DNA from: Anaerolinea sp.
Lineage (GTDB): Bacteria > Chloroflexota > Anaerolineae > Anaerolineales > Anaerolineaceae
Length of the DNA stretch: 7,530 nucleotides
Direction of reading: 5' to 3'
Assembly (NCBI GenBank): GCA_013824385.1
Contig: PNNU01000156.1
Coordinates: 1 to 7,530, forward strand
The position numbers and the translations under genes were made by a program. Within the stretch, counting starts at the first letter, position 1; each line of letters begins with the position of its first letter. The notes beneath the pieces were generated by a model, which saw only the letters and a program-made list of their open reading frames with translations, was not told where the DNA came from and did no database searches. Below are positions 5,810-7,530 of this stretch, in pieces.

Positions 5810-6781
5810 TCACCGAGCATTCTGCTTTGTGCGAGTCATCTGTTCGTTTGGATCGGTCTCCCCATTCAATCTGTCTGATTTGCTCTTGTGTCCCCTGTCC
5901 GTCTTTAGCTGATTTCTGAAGGATCCAAACACAACGCGGATCGTATCCAATGGAATAAAAATTGGAAGGAGCATCTTGGGACATGCGAGTCTGGCAAAAT
6001 TCCATCGGTAGCGCAGGTTAATGGGCGAACGTATTGAAAAAAAACTTCTCACCCAATCCGTCCAACTCAATGAACGGAGCTGATTATTCAGTCCAGTAGC
6101 TCGAACTTCGCTGATCACAACTGCCCGATAATCGACAAGAAGCTGATAGCCATTTCGCTTAGCTCTGATAGAGAATTCGTAGTCTGAGCCATAATGCGGC
6201 AAGTGAACCGCGTCATACAATCCCATCTCGAGGAAAGCTCTCACGGGAATCAACGTCCCCCGACCAGGTAATACATCTACTTCGACCAATGTATCAGACA
6301 ACTTGCACAGTTCCTCGTACCGCCTACCTTCACCCAACGATGTAGCCTTGGCAGTAAACCAGTTCATACGGATCCCAGCATCCACAATCATAGATTTATT
6401 TTCGGCGTTTATCGAAATGGATCCTATGAGGCATTTAGGATGGTTTATCGCAGAGCGAAGAAGTGTCTCGAGATAATCCGGGCCAACTACAGTATCATTA
6501 TTCAACGTAAGAATATAGTCATTCTCTTGTAGTTGATCCAATGCGTATTTAACCCCTCGATTCGTTGCACCTGTCCACCATAAATTCCCATCGCCGTGCA
6601 AGAGAACTACTTCTGAGAATTCCTTTCTAATCATCTCAGACGTCCCGTCAGTGGAACCATCATCGATGACGATAGTATTAAAATTATTAACCGTTTGTTG
6701 ATGCAACGAGAGCAGGCAGTCGCGGGTCAACTGCTTTCGGTTATGAATAGGAATGACGATAGATAGAACCCTATCCTTCAT
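5810..6781 (-). CDS. Family 2 glycosyltransferase
   Basis: This 323-residue GT-A-fold enzyme uses a nucleotide sugar to extend a polysaccharide. It opens with VLSIVIPIHNRKQLTRDCL (5-23) and has DDGSTDGT (40-47) for nucleotide binding, GDGNLWWTGATNRG (63-76), the metal-binding DXD-like LNND (93-96), DVLPGRGTLIP (169-179) and the acceptor-side acid region YGSDYEFSIRAKRNGY (197-212), where D200/E202 are the likely base pair. This is the subgroup that includes rhamnosyl-type GT2 enzymes; the donor is not determinable. Residues 270-288 form a hydrophobic patch that may associate with the membrane, followed by a charged tail from 290 to the end. ATG 6781 overlaps the previous stop as ATGA, with CAGGG 6 bases upstream; GTG 6832 is in frame but precedes the fold. 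A run of eight T in the coding strand lies at 6044-6037. Confidence 0.92.
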   Translation of the reverse strand: MKDRVLSIVIPIHNRKQLTRDCLLSLHQQTVNNFNTIVIDDGSTDGTSEMIRKEFSEVVLLHGDGNLWWTGATNRGVKYALDQLQENDYILTLNNDTVVGPDYLETLLRSAINHPKCLIGSISINAENKSMIVDAGIRMNWFTAKATSLGEGRRYEELCKLSDTLVEVDVLPGRGTLIPVRAFLEMGLYDAVHLPHYGSDYEFSIRAKRNGYQLLVDYRAVVISEVRATGLNNQLRSLSWTDWVRSFFSIRSPINLRYRWNFARLACPKMLLPIFIPLDTIRVVFGSFRNQLKTDRGHKSKSDRLNGETDPNEQMTRTKQNAR

Positions 6782-7530
6782 GATGTACCCTGGTCTTGTA
6801 TCGCTGCTATGCCAAGCCCTATAAATAACCACGAATACTCTTCAAAGGCATAGAAACCATAGAATGCATGAGATGTAAGCAAGACAACTAAGGCAACCAC
6901 AACGATTGCCATATCAGAAGTTTGAAACGTTCGATGTCTAATAATCCAACTTCTCATAGAGAAGAAAATACGAAGGGCGATAGCAAGATACAGGATCAAC
7001 CCAATACTTCCAAGTTTCACCAGTGTTTGAACATAAACATTATGAGGAGAAACTCCACTCACTTCCCAGTATCCTCCGAAACCTATTCCCGTCACAGGGG
7101 ATCCTGAGAACACTTGCATTTGAAGCCCCCACTGAGCTAAACGCCACGCGGCAGTGCCCGCCTGGGCTTCGGGGGCAATTATCTCAGACCCCCGCGTTAA
7201 TAGATATTCAAACACGTTTAACCCGCCGTGCGTGGCAACAATCCAGACAATCACCACTACGAAGAATAACGGCAATATGTAGAGCGGCAAACGCGGCAGT
7301 TTAATCTCTTTGAGCCAGATAAGAGCCAACAAAGCAACAATAGCGGCAACCCACACCGAGCGATGGCTATCTACCAGAATCAAAAAGAGTGTGGGTAATG
7401 TAATGAGAAATAAAAAAATTGGATTTAGACGAAATAGGCGATATTTTTTCGCAAGGAAAAGTGCAATCGTTCCAAAGACCAAGCCAAGCGATATAGCAGC
7501 AGGAAAGAAACGGCTTTCCGGTCCCAACCC
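6778..7530 (-). CDS. O-antigen polymerase/ligase family membrane protein (Wzy_C/WaaL type), 5' end cut by window edge
   Basis: The last 250 residues of a polytopic inner-membrane protein are present, the frame being open through the right edge, so the start is not in the window. It is rich in hydrophobic helices, with about seven membrane segments, including stretches near 7500-7455, 7420-7375, 7355-7310 and 7285-7235. The large periplasmic loop holds GTAAWRLAQWGLQMQVF and then SPVTGIGFGGYW, followed by SPHNVYVQTLVKLGSIGLILY (PHN at 7047-7039), the signature of the Wzy_C domain; an Arg in DSHRSVW (near 7360) is also typical. Such proteins polymerise undecaprenyl-linked repeat units or ligate O-antigen to lipid A-core; the two functions cannot be told apart here. 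Full-length members have about 400-480 residues. Its TGA overlaps the GT2 start. It is the first gene seen of the run, and any promoter lies outside the window. Confidence 0.9.
   Translation of the reverse strand, partial: GLGPESRFFPAAISLGLVFGTIALFLAKKYRLFRLNPIFLFLITLPTLFLILVDSHRSVWVAAIVALLALIWLKEIKLPRLPLYILPLFFVVVIVWIVATHGGLNVFEYLLTRGSEIIAPEAQAGTAAWRLAQWGLQMQVFSGSPVTGIGFGGYWEVSGVSPHNVYVQTLVKLGSIGLILYLAIALRIFFSMRSWIIRHRTFQTSDMAIVVVALVVLLTSHAFYGFYAFEEYSWLFIGLGIAAIQDQGTS

Noticed and set aside
5793..6005. Minus-strand 70-codon frame inside the GT2 gene
   Set aside because: It overlaps the well-supported GT2 frame; the T8 run cannot feed it by a -1 slip because a TAA comes in between.
7525..7527. 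TTG 7527 as the real start of the polymerase gene
   Set aside because: The frame is open to the window edge and the N-terminal half of the family is missing, so the true start must be upstream.

Overview
The window is a bacterial surface-polysaccharide (O-antigen, capsule or exopolysaccharide type) gene cluster. All eight protein-coding genes lie on the minus strand, so transcription runs from position 7530 towards position 1. Genes start mostly at ATG behind Shine-Dalgarno-like AAGGTG/AGGAG/AGAGGA motifs, gaps are short and several genes overlap, as in a bacterial operon. I see no rRNA, tRNA, transposase, CRISPR array or phylum marker, so I do not assign a taxon. Both edge genes are cut by the window, and no stretch over 300 bases lacks a gene.

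Upstream (right) part, 3928-7530, in transcription order: the C-terminal half of a polytopic Wzy/WaaL-type polymerase or ligase; a family 2 glycosyltransferase; a small class I SAM methyltransferase; and a CgeB-like glycosyltransferase with a GT-B C-terminal half. These look like assembly genes: linking sugars, modifying them, and polymerising or ligating the chain.

The gap at 3816-3927 (112 bases) is the largest non-coding piece. It holds a perfect 8-bp inverted repeat, a TATAAT box, a TTGACA box further upstream and an 8-bp direct repeat with a 10-base period. It is a plausible internal promoter or operator.

Downstream (left) part, 1-3815: a sugar C-methyltransferase with zinc-binding N-terminus, a DegT/DnrJ/EryC1-type PLP sugar aminotransferase, an RmlC-type cupin epimerase and an extended SDR epimerase/reductase. 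The first three are joined by 4-base and 8-base overlaps. Together they match, by enzyme class, the later steps of dTDP-L-epivancosamine synthesis (aminotransferase EvaB, C-methyltransferase EvaC, epimerase EvaD, ketoreductase EvaE). My inference is that the module makes an activated, C-methyl-branched amino-deoxysugar which the upstream glycosyltransferases then use. The early enzymes (nucleotidylyltransferase, 4,6-dehydratase, and a 2,3-dehydratase or 3,4-ketoisomerase) are not in the window and would have to be encoded elsewhere.

Composition varies along the cluster. The aminotransferase is GC-rich and the small methyltransferase AT-richer, which fits the mosaic ancestry usual in such loci.
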